In this document: piece after piece, positions 55,395 to 64,000 of the stretch
Layout: every line of letters starts with the position of its first letter
Numbering within the stretch: position 1 is the first letter of the stretch
NCBI GenBank assembly: GCA_963422685.1
Contig: OY730442.1
Location: 558,001 to 622,000 of the forward strand
DNA: 64,000 nt
Source of the DNA: Spongiihabitans sp963422685
GTDB taxonomy: Bacteria > Pseudomonadota > Gammaproteobacteria > Arenicellales > Poriferihabitantaceae
Reading direction: 5' to 3'
Translations under genes and position numbers: made by a program
Notes under the pieces: generated by a model
The model's database searches: none
Told to the model about the DNA's origin: nothing
Seen by the model: the letters and a program-made list of their open reading frames with translations, nothing else

Positions 55395-56291
55395 CTATGG
55401 CGTGGATCCCAAATACAGATTATCGATCAATCTGACGCCGCCTATGGTGGCCGCGAGCAGTGCGCGCGCATGGGTTATGGGCTGGTGCGGGGTATCTTTG
55501 GTCCAGCGCTCCTGGTCCCGCACAGCAATATATTCGATGGAAATTTCGGGGTGCATGAGCTTTTTTCGCATTCGGGTTTCCAGTTCCAGCGGATTATGAA
55601 TCCCGGCCTGCCAGCAGACTTTTGCATGAGATAACGCTTTATACAGATTCCCGGCGATTTGTTTTTGCGCCGGAGACAACCTCTGGTTGCGCGAGGACAT
55701 GGCCAAACCAAAATCTTCGCGCACAGTGGGACAGGTCACTACCACAATATCCAGCCTGTCATCCTCCCCCGCATTTTCAAGCTGCTGCGCCAGATGCCTG
55801 ACTACCAGGGTCTGCTGGTAATCCTTTTCTCCAAAATAGGCCCGGCACGAACCGGTTATTTTAAACAGACGTTCCACGATTGTTGCCACGCCGGCCAGAT
55901 GCCCCGGCCGGGATTCTCCTTCCAGCCCCTGACCGGCGAACCCCGGGCTTTTCATGGCAATTTTGCCAGGGTCATCCACTTCCGGGAAAAACTGCCCCAG
56001 CGTTGCGGTAAAAACCATATCGCATCCTGCTTTTTCCAGGGACTCCACATCCTGATGCAAATTACGCGGGTATTTTTCCAGATCGTCCGGGTTGTCAAAT
56101 TGCAGCGGGTTGACAAATATACTGGCGCAGGTCACCCGGTTTTCTGCAACACTTCTGGCAATCAGGGACAAATGCCCGTCATGCAGCGCTCCCATAGTGG
56201 GTACAAATCCGATCCGGGATATGCGCTTGCGCTGTTGGGTGCACCACTTTGACGCTGCCCGGGGCGAAGACAACGCCGTAATCACATGCAT
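55395..56291 (-). CDS. panC: Pantoate--beta-alanine ligase
   Basis: 298 residues from the ATG at 56291 (MHVITALSSPRAAS); the longer ORF is rejected. PTMGALHDGH (31-40) is the HIGH-type ATP motif, YFGEKDYQQTLVVR the pantoate/beta-alanine region, and AMSSRNQRLSP the KMSKS equivalent. It joins pantoate and beta-alanine for coenzyme A synthesis in the cytoplasm. panB and panD are not adjacent. It follows the phosphatase gene on the same strand with a 10-bp gap. Confidence 0.95.
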   Translation of the reverse strand: MHVITALSSPRAASKWCTQQRKRISRIGFVPTMGALHDGHLSLIARSVAENRVTCASIFVNPLQFDNPDDLEKYPRNLHQDVESLEKAGCDMVFTATLGQFFPEVDDPGKIAMKSPGFAGQGLEGESRPGHLAGVATIVERLFKITGSCRAYFGEKDYQQTLVVRHLAQQLENAGEDDRLDIVVVTCPTVREDFGLAMSSRNQRLSPAQKQIAGNLYKALSHAKVCWQAGIHNPLELETRMRKKLMHPEISIEYIAVRDQERWTKDTPHQPITHARALLAATIGGVRLIDNLYLGSTP

Positions 56292-56301
56292 AACCGGCGG
56301 G

Positions 56302-56961
56302 TTAGTCCAGCCAGGCGGTGATTTCCTGTGGACTGTGAATGACGCCGTCTGCATTCCAGCCGCTGGCATCATCTTCTGCAACAATATAACCATAAGCGGC
56401 GGCCAGGGTGGTCATGCCGGACCGCCGGCCGGCCTCAATATCCCGTTCGTCGTCACCGATATAAATACACCGGCCCGGCGCCGAACCAACCTGCTCGCAG
56501 GCGTGTAGCAATGGCGCCGGGTGGGGTTTTTTCTCGGTCAGGGTATCGCCGCTGACCACCGCACCAGTGCGTGTATCCAGCCCCAATGCCTGCAGCAACG
56601 GGTCGGTTAAAAACCCGGGCTTGTTGGTCACTATGCCCCATTTGCGTCCACTGTGCTCAATTTGATCGATAATCTGCTCCATGCCCGGGAAAAAATCGGT
56701 GTGCATACAAATGGCTGCGGCATAGGTGTGTAGCAATTCATGCCAAAGCGCCATGGATTCATCGCTTCCAGGTCGGCATCTGAACGCCAGGCACACCATC
56801 ACCATGCCGCCTTTGGATACGAAAGGCCGAATCACTTCCAGGGGTAATGGCGGTCTGTGGTGGTTTTCAAGAATAGTATTTAACGCCCTGCCCATATCCG
56901 CATGGGTGTCCAGTAAGGTGCCGTCCAGGTCGAATAAAAACGTATCGAATCGAAAGCTCAT
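56302..56961 (-). CDS. HAD phosphatase, Gph/MupP type
   Basis: 219 residues from the ATG at 56961. FDLDGTLLDTHADM is HAD motif I, GIVTNKPGFLTDPLL motif II, EKKPHPAPLL motif III and GDDERDIEAGRRSG motif IV; the C-terminal YGYIVAED and ADGVIHSPQEI are typical of the Gph/MupP group. Located next to ubiG, as mupP is in Pseudomonas, it may hydrolyse N-acetylmuramic acid 6-phosphate (wall recycling) or 2-phosphoglycolate. Sequence alone does not separate these. Confidence 0.88.
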   Translation of the reverse strand: MSFRFDTFLFDLDGTLLDTHADMGRALNTILENHHRPPLPLEVIRPFVSKGGMVMVCLAFRCRPGSDESMALWHELLHTYAAAICMHTDFFPGMEQIIDQIEHSGRKWGIVTNKPGFLTDPLLQALGLDTRTGAVVSGDTLTEKKPHPAPLLHACEQVGSAPGRCIYIGDDERDIEAGRRSGMTTLAAAYGYIVAEDDASGWNADGVIHSPQEITAWLD

Positions 56962-56971
56962 CGTATGATTT

Positions 56972-57694
56972 TCACGACATGATTTTTGTAGTTCGCATGA
57001 TGTAGTTAACATCCAGCCCGGCGTCCAGACGGCAACTTTGCCATATCGGATTATAGTGCAGGCCGATTAGCTGCTCGATTTTTAAAGCGGCGGATTCGGC
57101 CCATTGCGCAAGCTCGCTGGGGCGAATGAATTTCTCATATTGATGGGTGCCTTTTGGCAATAAACCAAGCACATATTCCGCGCCCACAATAGCCAGCATA
57201 AATGCTTTCGGGTTGCGGTTTATGGTGGAAAAATACACCGCCCCACCGGGCCTGACCATATCGCTGCACGCCCGAACCATGCTCGACGGGTCGGGAACGT
57301 GCTCCAGCAGCTCCATGCAGGTGACCACGTCCCATTTACCCGGGGATTGCTGTGCCAGCGCTTCCGCCGTGATCTGCCTGTAATCAATCTCCACCGCGCT
57401 TTCCAGCGCATGCAGCCGGGCCACGTTCAGCGGCGCTTCGGCCATATCGATTGCGGTCACGGCGGCGCCGCGCAACGCCATGGATTCACTCAAAATGCCG
57501 CCGCCGCATCCCACGTCCAATACCGCTTTGCCCGCCAATGGAGAATGTTCATCGATAAAATTTAATCGCAGCGGGTTGATCTGGTGCAGCGGTTTGAGTG
57601 CGCCTTCCCGGTCCCACCAGTGGGCCGCCTGCTCGCTAAATTTATTAATTTCGGCGGGGTCAACATTGACTGGATTTTCCTGGTTCTGGCGCAT
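56972..57694 (-). CDS. ubiG: Ubiquinone biosynthesis O-methyltransferase
   Basis: 240 residues from the ATG at 57694 (a TTG at 57718 would add eight). VDPAEINKFSEQAAHWWDREG with ALKPLHQINPLRLNFI, and the SAM motif VLDVGCGGGILSESMA, are the UbiG signatures; FSTINRNPKAFMLAIVGAEY follows. It performs both O-methylations of ubiquinone synthesis. Next to the mtaD-like and Gph/MupP genes, it forms a familiar gammaproteobacterial cluster. Confidence 0.95.
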   Translation of the reverse strand: MRQNQENPVNVDPAEINKFSEQAAHWWDREGALKPLHQINPLRLNFIDEHSPLAGKAVLDVGCGGGILSESMALRGAAVTAIDMAEAPLNVARLHALESAVEIDYRQITAEALAQQSPGKWDVVTCMELLEHVPDPSSMVRACSDMVRPGGAVYFSTINRNPKAFMLAIVGAEYVLGLLPKGTHQYEKFIRPSELAQWAESAALKIEQLIGLHYNPIWQSCRLDAGLDVNYIMRTTKIMS

Positions 57695-57722
57695 TGCAAT
57701 GCAATCTACATCAGTCAATCAT

Positions 57723-59036
57723 TCAGGCGATTATCCTGTTTCGCCATTCCCTGGCGGCCTGGCATACAGAGTCGCTGTCCATGCGGGTATATTCACCATT
57801 TTCGAGCAAGCGCTCCCCGGCAATCCAGACATCGGACACCTGATCTCGGCTGGCGCTGTAAACGATGGCGCTGAGCGGGTCATAAACCGGCTGGGTGCTG
57901 CAATGCGACAAATCAATTGCCACCAGGTCGGCTTTTTTACCAGATTCAACCGAACCGGTAATCTGCTCCAGCCCCAGCGCTTTGGCGCCGTTCAATGTGG
58001 CCGCCCGCAAAGTTTGCAAGGCATTAAAAGCGGTGGGGTCACCGCTGGCACCTTTGGCAAGCATGGACACACTGCGCATTTCACCGAGCATATCCAGGTC
58101 GTTGTTACTGCAGGCGCCATCGGTGCCGATACAGACATTGACCCCGGCCTCAACCAGCCGCGCCACCGGACAGAAACCGCTGGCCAGTTTCATATTGGAT
58201 TCAGCACAATGCACAATATTTACACCATGCCCGGCGACCGCTTCGATTTCTCCGGGCAGCAATTGAGTCATGTGCACCGCCATCAGGTTCGGGCCGAGCA
58301 GCCCCAGCCTCTGCAGCCGCTCAACCGGACGCATACCATAACGGGCGCCGGATTGTTTGACTTCATGGGCGGTTTCATGCAGGTGTATATGCACCCGGCA
58401 TTCCAGTTCCTGTGACAATGTTGCGACCCGGTCAAGCGCTGCATCGGCCACCGTATAGGACGCATGGGGCGCAAATGCGGTGGTAATCAACGGTGAATGC
58501 CTGACCGCATCGCGTACAGCCAGACCTTTATTAATATACTCGTCAGCATTTTGCGCCCACACCGTGGGAAAGTCGATGACAATCATGCCCACACAGGCAC
58601 GCAACCCCGCCGACTGGGCACAGTGGGCCACCGTATCAGGAAAGAAATACATGTCGTTAAAACAGGTGGTGCCGCTGCGGATCATTTCCGCGCAGGCCAG
58701 ATTGGTGCCAGCTTCGACGAATGCAGCATCCACCCATTTCGCTTCCGTCGGCCAGATATATGCGGATAACCACTGCATTAGTGGCAGGTCATCGGCAAAA
58801 CCGCGCAACAGATTCATGCCGGCGTGGGTATGCGCATTGATCAGGCCGGGGATCAGGGCATGATCACTTAATACTGTAACTGTAGCCGCGTCATATCGGG
58901 CGGCCGTTTCACCGCTCGGGCCGATTTCAATAATTTCACCCTGGTCTACCACTACTACATGACCCTGCCGTACAGGTGGCCCGGCATCCATGGGAATCAG
59001 CCATTTGGGCTGGATTATCTGGTCAACGGGTCGCAT
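57723..59036 (-). CDS. TRZ/ATZ family amidohydrolase, MtaD-like deaminase
   Basis: 437 residues. NAHTHAGMNLLRGFADDLPL is the first metal-binding block, IHLHETAHEVKQS the second, and GTDGACSNNDLDMLGEM carries the final Asp. SGTTCFNDMYFFPD is typical of the 5-methylthioadenosine/S-adenosylhomocysteine deaminase (MtaD) group of cytosine-deaminase-like enzymes. Position beside ubiG supports a role in clearing S-adenosylhomocysteine from methyl transfer, which is known synteny but inferred function here. Confidence 0.9.
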   Translation of the reverse strand: MRPVDQIIQPKWLIPMDAGPPVRQGHVVVVDQGEIIEIGPSGETAARYDAATVTVLSDHALIPGLINAHTHAGMNLLRGFADDLPLMQWLSAYIWPTEAKWVDAAFVEAGTNLACAEMIRSGTTCFNDMYFFPDTVAHCAQSAGLRACVGMIVIDFPTVWAQNADEYINKGLAVRDAVRHSPLITTAFAPHASYTVADAALDRVATLSQELECRVHIHLHETAHEVKQSGARYGMRPVERLQRLGLLGPNLMAVHMTQLLPGEIEAVAGHGVNIVHCAESNMKLASGFCPVARLVEAGVNVCIGTDGACSNNDLDMLGEMRSVSMLAKGASGDPTAFNALQTLRAATLNGAKALGLEQITGSVESGKKADLVAIDLSHCSTQPVYDPLSAIVYSASRDQVSDVWIAGERLLENGEYTRMDSDSVCQAAREWRNRIIA

Positions 59037-59105
59037 GGAATATGAATGATTGCGTTAAAAACCAGGAGAACCGCGCTCGCAAACAATACCCGGTTATTCG
59101 TCCGG

Positions 59106-59912
59106 TTAGTCGCCATGGCTGCCAATAAATCGCTTCAACTCGTCCAGCACACCATCTGGCGATTCAGACATGAGGCTGTGGCCGCAGTGTTCGAGCAACA
59201 CAATTTCTGCACGGGCATTTTTATCCGCTTCCACTTTGGCAAGTTTGGCCGGCGCCATTTTGTCCTGCCGCCCACTGAGGAAAAGAATCGGGCAATTGAC
59301 CTTCGCAAACGCCGCCTCACCGCCACGGTATTGATGACATGCGGTGAGATCAAAAAATATCGAACCTTCCCGGCTGCTGTGCATCATGCTCATTTGCATA
59401 CCCGCGGACCAGAAACCCGGCACCGGTTCGCCGCCGATGGCTGAGGCATGACTCCATTGGGTCATCATGGAATAGGCCCGGCCCGGATCATTTTCTGCCG
59501 CATCCAGCAACTGCGGCGTCACCAGCATGGGATAACTGAAGCCGATCAGTGCCAACGAATGCAAGGCCGACGCGGGATGATTGAAACCGGCGGCCGCTTC
59601 AAGCGCAATCAATGCGCCCATGCTATGGCCCACAATATGAAAGCCGGCGCCCGCAGCCTGCGCGATGATTTGATTTAACCATGCCGCCAGGGACGCAATT
59701 GAAGGTAATAAATCTCCCTGACTGAATTTGTGACCGGGCAGGTCGATGGCCAGGACGTTATAGCCATGATAGGCAAAATAACGACTCTGATGGGCCCAGA
59801 CCGTGTGGTCCATTGAAGCCCCGTGGACAAATACCACGGTTGGCAAATCTCCCCGGGGGTGGCGGGTGCCGGTATAGGCGTAGCAGCGCGAATTATTTAT
59901 ATTTATATACAT
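59106..59912 (-). CDS. Alpha/beta hydrolase
   Basis: 268 residues. VVFVHGASMDHTVWAHQSRY holds the oxyanion loop, IVGHSMGALIALEAA the nucleophile Ser, and FLSGRQDKMAPAKLAK with LLEHCGHSLMSESPD the Asp and His of the triad. The N-terminus (MYININNSRCYAYTG) lacks a signal peptide, so it is cytoplasmic. It is not similar enough to the hydrolase at 16952-17698 to suggest recent duplication. Substrate unknown. Confidence 0.86.
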   Translation of the reverse strand: MYININNSRCYAYTGTRHPRGDLPTVVFVHGASMDHTVWAHQSRYFAYHGYNVLAIDLPGHKFSQGDLLPSIASLAAWLNQIIAQAAGAGFHIVGHSMGALIALEAAAGFNHPASALHSLALIGFSYPMLVTPQLLDAAENDPGRAYSMMTQWSHASAIGGEPVPGFWSAGMQMSMMHSSREGSIFFDLTACHQYRGGEAAFAKVNCPILFLSGRQDKMAPAKLAKVEADKNARAEIVLLEHCGHSLMSESPDGVLDELKRFIGSHGD

Positions 59913-59930
59913 GGCATGTTCAGTGCATGT

Positions 59931-61232
59931 TCAGTTCGCCACTTTGCCGGATAAATGCAGCCCTTTGGACAGGTCGTCCAGCAAATCATCGATATCCTCG
60001 ATACCAACCGACATGCGAATCGTCCCTTCGCTGATTCCGGCCTGCAAAAGATCGTCGGCGCTCATGCGATAGTGGGTGGTGCTGGCCGGGTGGATTACCA
60101 GTGACTTGGCATCGCCCACATTGGCCAGATGCGAAAACAGCTCCAGGGCTTCGGTAAATACCCGACCGGCCGGGCGGCCGCCTTTGAGTGAGAAGCTGAA
60201 TACCGAACCTGCGCCTTTGGGCAACAGCGAATCAACCAGATGATAGTCCGGGTGCTGCGGCAGTTCTGGATAGCTAATGGTGTCAACCACATCGGAAGAT
60301 TGCAGGAATTCTATAATTTTCCGGGTATTGGATACGTGCCGCTCCATGCGCATGGACAGCGTTTCCATGCCCTGAAGAATATAAAACGCCACCGTGGGCG
60401 CCATGCACGCGCCAAAATCCCGCATCCCTTCGCGTCTGGCGCGCAATAAAAACGCGCCCTGGGAAGATTCCTCATCAAAGCTCATGTCATGAAAACCGGT
60501 GTATGGCTCGGACAGGCTGCTGAATTTCCCACTGCCTTCCCAGTCGAACCGGCCATGATCAACCACAACCCCGCCAATCACCGTGCCGTGCCCGCATAAA
60601 AACTTGGTCGCGGAGTGCATGATCAGGTCGGCGCCATATGCAAATGGCCTGCATAAATAAGGCGTGGTAAAGGTGGAATCAATCATCAGGGGAATTTTGT
60701 TTTCCCGGGCGATTTGCGCCACCACCGGCAGATTCATAATATCGTTTCCGGGATTGCCGATGACTTCGCCAAAAATCATCCGGGTATTGGGTTGAATCGC
60801 ATTGCGAATGCCGTCGATATCCCGGGGGGATACGAAAGTGGTGTGGATGCCAAAACGCGGCAGGGTGTATTGCAGGATATTGTGGGAGCCGCCGTATATG
60901 GCGCTGGAGGCCACAATATGCGAACCGCTGTCCATCAGCGTGGCGATGGCAAGATGCAATGCCGCCTGGCCGCTGGCCGTGGCCAGTCCGCCCACGCCAT
61001 CCTCCAGCGCCGCGATGCGTTCTTCAAATACCGCCGTAGTGGGGTTTGACAAGCGTGAATAGGCATGGCCGGGGCGTTCCATATTGAACAGCGACGCGGC
61101 CTGGTCGCTGTCTTTAAAAACATAGCTGGCTGTCTGGTAGATAGGCACGGCTCTGGCGCCGTGCACCGGGTCCGGGCGCTGGCCCGCGTGCAGCGCCAAG
61201 GTGTCAAATCGGGTTTTCGTCGGTTTTCCCAT
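59931..61232 (-). CDS. O-acetylhomoserine sulfhydrylase-like PLP enzyme (Cys/Met metabolism)
   Basis: 433 residues, the length of MetY-type enzymes. TLALHAGQRPDPVHGARAVP at the N-terminus, YSRLSNPTTAVFEERIAALE, and the PLP-lysine block MHSATKFLCGHGTVIGG are typical of O-acetylhomoserine aminocarboxypropyltransferase (metY). These make homocysteine or cysteine-type products from O-acetylhomoserine and sulfide. Methionine gamma-lyase-like activity is the main alternative. Divergent from the M24 gene. Confidence 0.88.
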   Translation of the reverse strand: MGKPTKTRFDTLALHAGQRPDPVHGARAVPIYQTASYVFKDSDQAASLFNMERPGHAYSRLSNPTTAVFEERIAALEDGVGGLATASGQAALHLAIATLMDSGSHIVASSAIYGGSHNILQYTLPRFGIHTTFVSPRDIDGIRNAIQPNTRMIFGEVIGNPGNDIMNLPVVAQIARENKIPLMIDSTFTTPYLCRPFAYGADLIMHSATKFLCGHGTVIGGVVVDHGRFDWEGSGKFSSLSEPYTGFHDMSFDEESSQGAFLLRARREGMRDFGACMAPTVAFYILQGMETLSMRMERHVSNTRKIIEFLQSSDVVDTISYPELPQHPDYHLVDSLLPKGAGSVFSFSLKGGRPAGRVFTEALELFSHLANVGDAKSLVIHPASTTHYRMSADDLLQAGISEGTIRMSVGIEDIDDLLDDLSKGLHLSGKVAN

Positions 61233-61379
61233 TCGTCATCAAAGTTATTATTCAGATTGTTTCGCAAATATTATAACCGGATTACTTCACGGCACAGAGA
61301 ATGGCGGTTATCCTTTGCAGCCAGACACAGCCTGCCAACATCCCGTAACTATCGGAGAATATCAACCGAAACAAAACCA

Positions 61380-62531
61380 ATGCCCATCCATTTCACACTC
61401 GCCGAATTGGCCGCCCGCCGCGCCGCCGCTATCAGAAAACTTGAATCTCAAGGACTGGACGGCCTGCTGATGTTTAAACAGGAGAGCATGTATTACCTGA
61501 CCGGGTACGACACCTTTGGATACTGTTTTTTCCAGTGCCTGTATCTCGGCGCGGACGGCCGCCGTTTCCTGCTGACCCGGACGCCCGACCTGCGGCAGGC
61601 CCGACATACATCAGACATTGAAGATATTCGCGTTTGGATCGATGCGCAAGGCGCCAATCCGGCAGATAATTTAAAGACGGTTTTAACCGAATACCAGGTG
61701 CGCGGAAAAAACCTGGGCTGCGAATACAATGCCTACGGCCTGTCCGCCGCCTACGGTAAAATGCTGGAGCGCAGCCTGGCCGGGTTTTGCCGGTTCGAAG
61801 ACGCTTCGACACTGGTCAGCGAACTGCGTGTAATCAAAAGTGCGGCTGAAATAAAATACGTTAAACGCGCCGCAGAACTGGCCGACGACGCCATGGACGC
61901 GGCCAGACAAACCGCCGGCCCGGGGGTATTTGAAGGCGAGGTGCTGGCGGCCATGCAGGGCGCAGTGTTCAAGGGCGGCGGCGACTATCCGGCCAATGAA
62001 TTTATCATCGGGTCGGGCGCCGGGGCGCTGCTGTGCCGTTATTTCAGCGGGCGCGAAACCATCGGGCAGCAAGACCAGTTGACCCTGGAATATGCCGGAG
62101 CCTACCGGCGCTATCACGCCGCCCTGATGCAAACGTTCCTCACCGGCCAGGCCGCAACCGAACACGTCAACATGCACCAGGCGTGCTGCGATGCCATGGC
62201 CGCCTGTCTCGAAGCCATCAAACCCGGCGAAACCATGGGAACGGTATTCGACCAACACGCCCGGGTACTGGACCAGGCCGGTTACCGGCAGCATCGCATG
62301 AATGCCTGCGGTTACAGCCTGGGCGCGATGTATACACCCATGTGGATGGATTTTCCGATGTTTTATGCGGGCAACCCGTTTGTAATGCAGGCCAATAATA
62401 TTTTCTTCGTGCACATTATCCTGATGAACAGCGACACCGGCCATTCCATGACCCTGGGGCAAACCGTGCGGGTGACGGAAAACGGCGTGCAGCGATTGAG
62501 CCGGCAATCTATTGAGCTCGTGGTGGTCTGA
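61380..62531 (+). CDS. M24/creatinase-fold protein lacking metal ligands
   Basis: 383 residues from the ATG at 61380; the longer upstream frame overlaps metY and is rejected. The N-terminal creatinase domain (LAARRAAAIRKLESQGLDG, YYLTGYDTFGYCFF) and the pita-bread domain (SELRVIKSAAEIKYVKRAAE) are clear. In classical M24 peptidases two Asp ligate metal, but the strand here reads LEYAGAYRRYHAALMQTFL, with Glu and Ala at those places. The E-x-A-G...RYH form recalls metal-free members such as creatinase and ectoine hydrolase (DoeA), so a C-N bond hydrolase of a small solute is likelier than a peptidase. Confidence 0.85.
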   Translation: MPIHFTLAELAARRAAAIRKLESQGLDGLLMFKQESMYYLTGYDTFGYCFFQCLYLGADGRRFLLTRTPDLRQARHTSDIEDIRVWIDAQGANPADNLKTVLTEYQVRGKNLGCEYNAYGLSAAYGKMLERSLAGFCRFEDASTLVSELRVIKSAAEIKYVKRAAELADDAMDAARQTAGPGVFEGEVLAAMQGAVFKGGGDYPANEFIIGSGAGALLCRYFSGRETIGQQDQLTLEYAGAYRRYHAALMQTFLTGQAATEHVNMHQACCDAMAACLEAIKPGETMGTVFDQHARVLDQAGYRQHRMNACGYSLGAMYTPMWMDFPMFYAGNPFVMQANNIFFVHIILMNSDTGHSMTLGQTVRVTENGVQRLSRQSIELVVV

Positions 62532-62733
62532 CACTTGCGGTCTTTGGCCAGCGGCTCCGCAAGTGTTGCCGAGCCCCATCGGATAAACCTTGAAATCAGG
62601 CAAAAACCAACTTTCCTTAAAGTAGATGCCGATTTTTCGCGTCTGCTATGATACCGGTTGCTTTCCGGCAAGTTCGTTGATAATTTACGGAGGGATTTGA
62701 TATTTACTGAAATACTACGAGAGGATTTAACTG

Positions 62734-63573
62734 ATGAATATGAAAAATACTGCGGTTGTGCTGTCGGCCGCTACTTTGATGTTTGCGTCGGCCGCTGCTT
62801 ATTCCGCGCAATGTACCAACGATACCTGGAACAAGGTGATGCGCAACGGCAAGATGGTGGTAGGTGTAAAGGCCGATTACAAACCTTGGGCATACCGAAA
62901 TTCGGACGGCGAAATTATTGGTATGGAAATTGATATGGTGAAAGAGGTCGGCGAAACCATGGGCGTGGAGGTGGAACTGGTCGCGGTTCAGTCCTCAAAC
63001 CGGATGCAATTTTTGGAGCAGGGTAAAATCGATATGATGATCGCCACCATGTCGGACCGCCCCGACCGGCGTCTGATAGTCGGCATCACCTTGCCGAATT
63101 ATTATACGTCCGGGACCAACCTGCTGGCGCCAAAAGCGTTGAAGCTGAAAAACTGGGAAGACTTGCGCGGCAAACCAGTGTGCGGGAAGCAGGGCGCGTT
63201 TTACAACAAGAAAACCCAGGAAACCTACGGCGCCAACATTTCCGCATTTACCGGAAATGCGGAAGCCAAACAAGCATTACGGGACAAGAAATGTATCGGT
63301 TTTGTCTACGATGACTCCTCTATCATGGCGGACCTCGCTTCTGGTGAATGGGACGATTATGAAATGCCCATGCCAACTGAAGATGATAATCCCTGGGGTC
63401 TGGCGGTTCCGCTGGCTGAAAAAGACTGCATTTTCGGTCGGTTCATGTCCGGCATGACGTACAACTGGCACCAGTCCGGAAAGCTGATTGAACTGGAGAA
63501 AAAGTGGGGAATCCAGCCCACCGCCTACCTTAAAACGCAGAAACAGCGTTTTGCCGACTGGATTCAGGAATAA
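62734..63573 (+). CDS. Polar amino-acid ABC transporter substrate-binding protein
   Basis: 279 residues with a Sec signal peptide (cleavage near ASAAAYSA-Q). GKMVVGVKADYKPWAYRNSD, GMEIDMVKEVGETMGVEVEL, RMQFLEQGKIDMMIATMSD and IGFVYDDSSIMADLAS follow the SBP_bac_3 (PF00497) fold. A good Shine-Dalgarno (gagagg) lies 9 bases before the ATG at 62734. The C-terminal GKLIELEKKWGI is typical. It precedes a permease on the same strand, so it loads that transporter in the periplasm. Given the betaine and amino-acid catabolism nearby, the ligand may be a zwitterionic solute; this is inference. Confidence 0.93.
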   Translation: MNMKNTAVVLSAATLMFASAAAYSAQCTNDTWNKVMRNGKMVVGVKADYKPWAYRNSDGEIIGMEIDMVKEVGETMGVEVELVAVQSSNRMQFLEQGKIDMMIATMSDRPDRRLIVGITLPNYYTSGTNLLAPKALKLKNWEDLRGKPVCGKQGAFYNKKTQETYGANISAFTGNAEAKQALRDKKCIGFVYDDSSIMADLASGEWDDYEMPMPTEDDNPWGLAVPLAEKDCIFGRFMSGMTYNWHQSGKLIELEKKWGIQPTAYLKTQKQRFADWIQE

Positions 63574-63656
63574 ATCCTGATTCCCGCCGCCGCAAGTTGG
63601 CGACTGATACATTTTAATCGCTAACTGCGGTTGCGGTTTTGTTCGTTTGTGGTTAG

Positions 63657-64000
63657 ATGATTGAAATCATTCAGCTTTACTTTCGCGAATTAGCGCAAAC
63701 CCATCCGAAATGGAATTTCATTTTCTTTTACGAACCGTTTCAGTTCGAGCGTTTAACCACCGGCTTATGGGTTACCTGTAAACTTGCGGTAATCTGCGTT
63801 ATTTGCAGCGTTATCATTGGGCTTGTGGGCGCATGGCTGCAAACGTCACCGTTTAAAACCATTCGTTTGCTGGTTCAGGGATATATTCAGTTTTTTCGCA
63901 ATACTCCCCCGCTGATACAACTACTGTTTTTCTATTTCGCGCTGGGGCAGTTTACGCCAACCTATTCACCGGATGGCTGGCTGGAAATTCCGTTGATTTC
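63657..64000 (+). CDS. Polar amino-acid ABC transporter permease (3' end outside window)
   Basis: The frame from the ATG at 63657 is open to the end of the window (114 codons). LAVICVICSVIIGLVGAWL is a membrane segment, and IQFFRNTPPLIQLLFFYFA is the HisM/HisQ-family signature before the EAA loop. FERLTTGLWVTCKL at about residue 33 begins the first transmembrane helix, as in glutamate/aspartate and histidine permeases. It lies 84 bp behind the binding-protein gene and is the membrane partner; the ATPase and perhaps a second permease should follow. Confidence 0.9.
   Translation, partial: MIEIIQLYFRELAQTHPKWNFIFFYEPFQFERLTTGLWVTCKLAVICVICSVIIGLVGAWLQTSPFKTIRLLVQGYIQFFRNTPPLIQLLFFYFALGQFTPTYSPDGWLEIPLI

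Noticed and set aside
63564..63580. Terminator after the substrate-binding protein
   Set aside because: tcagga-ataaa-tcctga is only a 6-bp stem without a T-run, and the permease follows on the same strand.

Overview
The window looks like part of the chromosome of an uncultivated gammaproteobacterium. The neighbour order mtaD-like / ubiG / Gph-MupP-type phosphatase, a textbook ettA, a HisN-type histidinol-phosphatase and the etfB-etfA pair support this. A host-associated or marine life is only an inference, from the many betaine and sulfonate-type catabolic genes and the abundant decayed DNA. No rRNA, tRNA or CRISPR array was seen.

Layout. 0-2 kb: end of an autotransporter, then a decayed type III restriction (res) fragment. 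2-14 kb: catabolic genes (two CaiB/BaiF CoA-transferases, MmgE/PrpD, a non-pyrrolysine MttB-family methyltransferase, a ThDP decarboxylase, a Rieske oxygenase, a D-cysteine desulfhydrase/L-cysteate lyase-like enzyme, etfA, etfB). 14-17.7 kb: hisN, ettA and a hydrolase. 17.7-21.7 kb: a dimethylglycine/sarcosine-dehydrogenase-like gene broken by six one-base deletions, and a dead IS5-family transposase. 21.9-31 kb: a compact betaine-type catabolic locus. Its five-gene operon (FAD demethylase, MDR oxidoreductase, two enolase-superfamily enzymes, class III aminotransferase) diverges from an RpiR regulator plus Rieske oxygenase, with a palindromic operator candidate between them.

32.9-55.2 kb is a defence island, all on the minus strand. 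In transcription order it holds: a type III-like Res; a GTG-started AAA/OLD-like ATPase; a small nuclease-like protein; the decayed N-terminal end of a mod gene; a 1527-aa STAND-like NTPase with a Cap4/DUF4297-like N-terminus and HEAT repeats; a complete type III Mod; a 1127-aa Argonaute with an N-terminal Schlafen-AlbA_2/RecG-like module and an inactivated PIWI site; an internally deleted IS5 element; a DUF262 / DUF3696-ATPase / 317-aa three-gene operon; a 30-bp poly-G tract; the decayed C-terminal end of a mod gene; and a RelE-UvrD fusion helicase. The two mod ends imply that one res-ATPase-nuclease-mod-helicase cassette was split by about 15 kb of further defence genes. The intact mod carries in-frame heptanucleotide repeats and an insertion resembling a 23S rRNA intervening sequence, complete with a four-helix-bundle ORF.

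55.4-64 kb returns to housekeeping and transport: panC, a Gph/MupP phosphatase, ubiG, an mtaD-like deaminase, a hydrolase, metY-like, an M24 creatinase-fold enzyme, and a polar amino-acid ABC transporter (binding protein plus permease) running off the end.

The strongest candidates for something new are the Argonaute fusion read directly behind a type III methyltransferase, the nested island around it, and the IVS-like insertion inside the methyltransferase gene.
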